A stretch of 6,322 bases of DNA. Origin: an uncultured Sphingomonadales bacterium (GTDB lineage Bacteria; Pseudomonadota; Alphaproteobacteria; Sphingomonadales; Sphingomonadaceae). Made by a program: the position numbers and the translations under genes. The stretch covers positions 1-6,322 of the forward strand of contig CAJBSR010000053.1 of assembly GCA_903958285.1 (NCBI GenBank), given 5' to 3'. Below are positions 5,546-6,322 of this stretch, in pieces. The notes under the pieces are model-generated. The model was not told the origin of the DNA, made no database searches, and saw nothing but the letters and a program-made list of their open reading frames with translations. The stretch's first letter is position 1, and every line of letters starts with the position of its first letter.

Positions 5546-6112
5546 TTGGTCAAGCTAACCAAAATCTACACAAGGACCGGCGACGACGGTACGACCGGCC
5601 TGGTCGATGGCAGCCGTACCCCCAAAGATTCGGGCCGCATTGCGGCGATTGGCGATGTCGATGAGTTGAACAGCCTGATCGGTGCCGCCGCGCAACATGC
5701 GGCGGGCATTGATCTCGATCGTCTTCGCATGATTCAGAATGATTTGTTTGATCTGGGTGCCGATCTGGCCACGCCCGGAGAGGATTTCGCGCCATCGGAA
5801 ATGGTGCTGCGGATCGTGGCCAGCCAGACGGCAAGGCTCGAACATGAAATCGATGCGATGAATGAGGTCATGGCGCCGCTTGCCAGCTTCATTCTGCCGG
5901 GCGGGTCTCCACTTGCCTGTGCGCTTCACGTCGCGCGGTCGGTCGCCCGTCGTGCTGAACGTGCGATGGTGCACGCCAATCGCGCAGCGCCGCTCAACCC
6001 CGAAGCACAGCGGTATATTAACCGCCTATCGGATTGGCTCTTCGTGGCCGCACGCCACGCCAACGATCAAGGGGCAACGGACATTCTCTGGAAGCCGGGC
6101 GCTTCGCGCTAG
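5546..6112 (+). CDS. Cob(I)yrinic acid a,c-diamide adenosyltransferase, PduO type
   Basis: The enzyme transfers the adenosyl group of ATP to reduced cob(I)alamin or its precursors, giving the coenzyme form of B12 in the cytoplasm. The 188-residue protein is a full-length single-domain member of the PduO family. The N-terminal ATP-binding motif YTRTGDDGTTGL is at 8-19, GDVDELNS at 36-43, and FILPGG at 115-120. The signature helix ARSVARRAER is at 130-139, and NRLSDWLFVAAR is at 159-170. Arg131, Arg135, Glu138, Asn159 and Phe115 correspond by motif to residues described for the family. The start is TTG, directly before VKLTKIYTRTG, and the 3-base gap to the upstream gene suggests coupling. No corrinoid synthesis or B12-dependent enzyme gene and no cobalamin riboswitch is visible, so it may serve salvage or a mutase encoded elsewhere. 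Its end is 7 bases from the oppositely oriented DUF1176 gene. Confidence 0.95.
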   Translation: MVKLTKIYTRTGDDGTTGLVDGSRTPKDSGRIAAIGDVDELNSLIGAAAQHAAGIDLDRLRMIQNDLFDLGADLATPGEDFAPSEMVLRIVASQTARLEHEIDAMNEVMAPLASFILPGGSPLACALHVARSVARRAERAMVHANRAAPLNPEAQRYINRLSDWLFVAARHANDQGATDILWKPGASR

Positions 6113-6119
6113 ACGTCGC

Positions 6120-6322
6120 TTATTTGCGGGTCTGGGCGATGGCTTGCCAGACAGGGATCCAGTCGATCACGCCCCGGCATTCTTCCATCGCAATCTTGGA
6201 CAAGAGCCGAAATTTCGAGCCGTCCCACGTATAAGTCTCAGCACTGCCGCAATCGCCGAGGCCGCGTCCTTTGGCATAGCTGCTCAGCTGGCCTGTGGCT
6301 GCGTCCCAATCCGCATTGACGA
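6120..6322 (-). CDS. DUF1176 domain-containing protein, C-terminal part
   Basis: A minus-strand frame runs from the right edge to TAA at 6122-6120, giving 66 residues with the 5' end outside the window. The fragment contains LSSYAKGRGLGDCG (12-25), TYTWDGSKFRL (29-39) and a closing ECRG...WIPVW (47-58). This is the conserved C-terminal pattern of DUF1176, a family of proteins usually predicted to be secreted to the periplasm. Cys24 (GDCG) and Cys48 (ECRG) are placed as a possible disulfide pair; that is inference. The function of the family is unknown to me and the signal peptide region cannot be seen here. It converges on the adenosyltransferase gene. Confidence 0.85.
   Translation of the reverse strand, partial: VNADWDAATGQLSSYAKGRGLGDCGSAETYTWDGSKFRLLSKIAMEECRGVIDWIPVWQAIAQTRK

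Noticed and set aside
6098..6110. Intrinsic terminator at the end of the adenosyltransferase gene
   Set aside because: The stem is only four GC pairs inside the last codons, with no T tract after it on the plus strand. It is kept only as part of the convergent-end observation.

Overview
The window looks like an ordinary chromosomal stretch from an alphaproteobacterium, most likely a sphingomonad (Sphingomonadales). This rests on moderately high G+C by eye, on protein sequences that read like sphingomonad or alphaproteobacterial homologues (the PanB tail, the HNH protein starting MYHPDLIRHP, the twin-helix small protein, DUF1176), and on gene order. The genus is not determined. Genes are tightly packed, no gap reaches 100 bases, and there is no mobile element, CRISPR array, tRNA or rRNA.

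Layout. Bases 1-219 are the 3' end of panB (pantothenate synthesis). A 74-base gap holding an inverted repeat follows. Then comes a compact plus-strand cluster for envelope and ribosome biogenesis: a membrane-anchored YfgM-like TPR protein (294-998), the outer-membrane lipoprotein BamB (995-2338, ATGA overlap) and the double GTPase Der/EngA (2352-3713). This is the yfgM-bamB-der order known from E. coli. Converging on der with only 12 bases between them is a minus-strand HNH endonuclease-family gene (3726-4292).

The HNH gene is divergent from gluQRS (4386-5231), a tRNA-modifying enzyme. The 93 bases between them must carry the start signals of both genes and include a 10-base perfect palindrome. 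Downstream on the plus strand are a 77-residue twin-helix HIG1-like membrane protein (5309-5542) and, 3 bases later, a PduO-type cobalamin adenosyltransferase (5546-6112). The window ends in the C-terminal part of a minus-strand DUF1176 protein (6120-6322), which converges on the adenosyltransferase gene.

Functional reading. BamB acts in outer-membrane protein assembly. YfgM is known in E. coli as a periplasmic-side partner of the Sec translocon. Der matures the 50S ribosomal subunit. The cluster therefore plausibly ties protein synthesis and export together, though a shared regulatory purpose is inference. GluQRS modifies queuosine in tRNA-Asp, and the adenosyltransferase makes coenzyme B12. 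Two genes (the YfgM-like gene and the adenosyltransferase) appear to start with TTG. I found no convincing undescribed system; the least understood items are the HNH protein, the twin-helix protein paired with the adenosyltransferase, and the DUF1176 protein.
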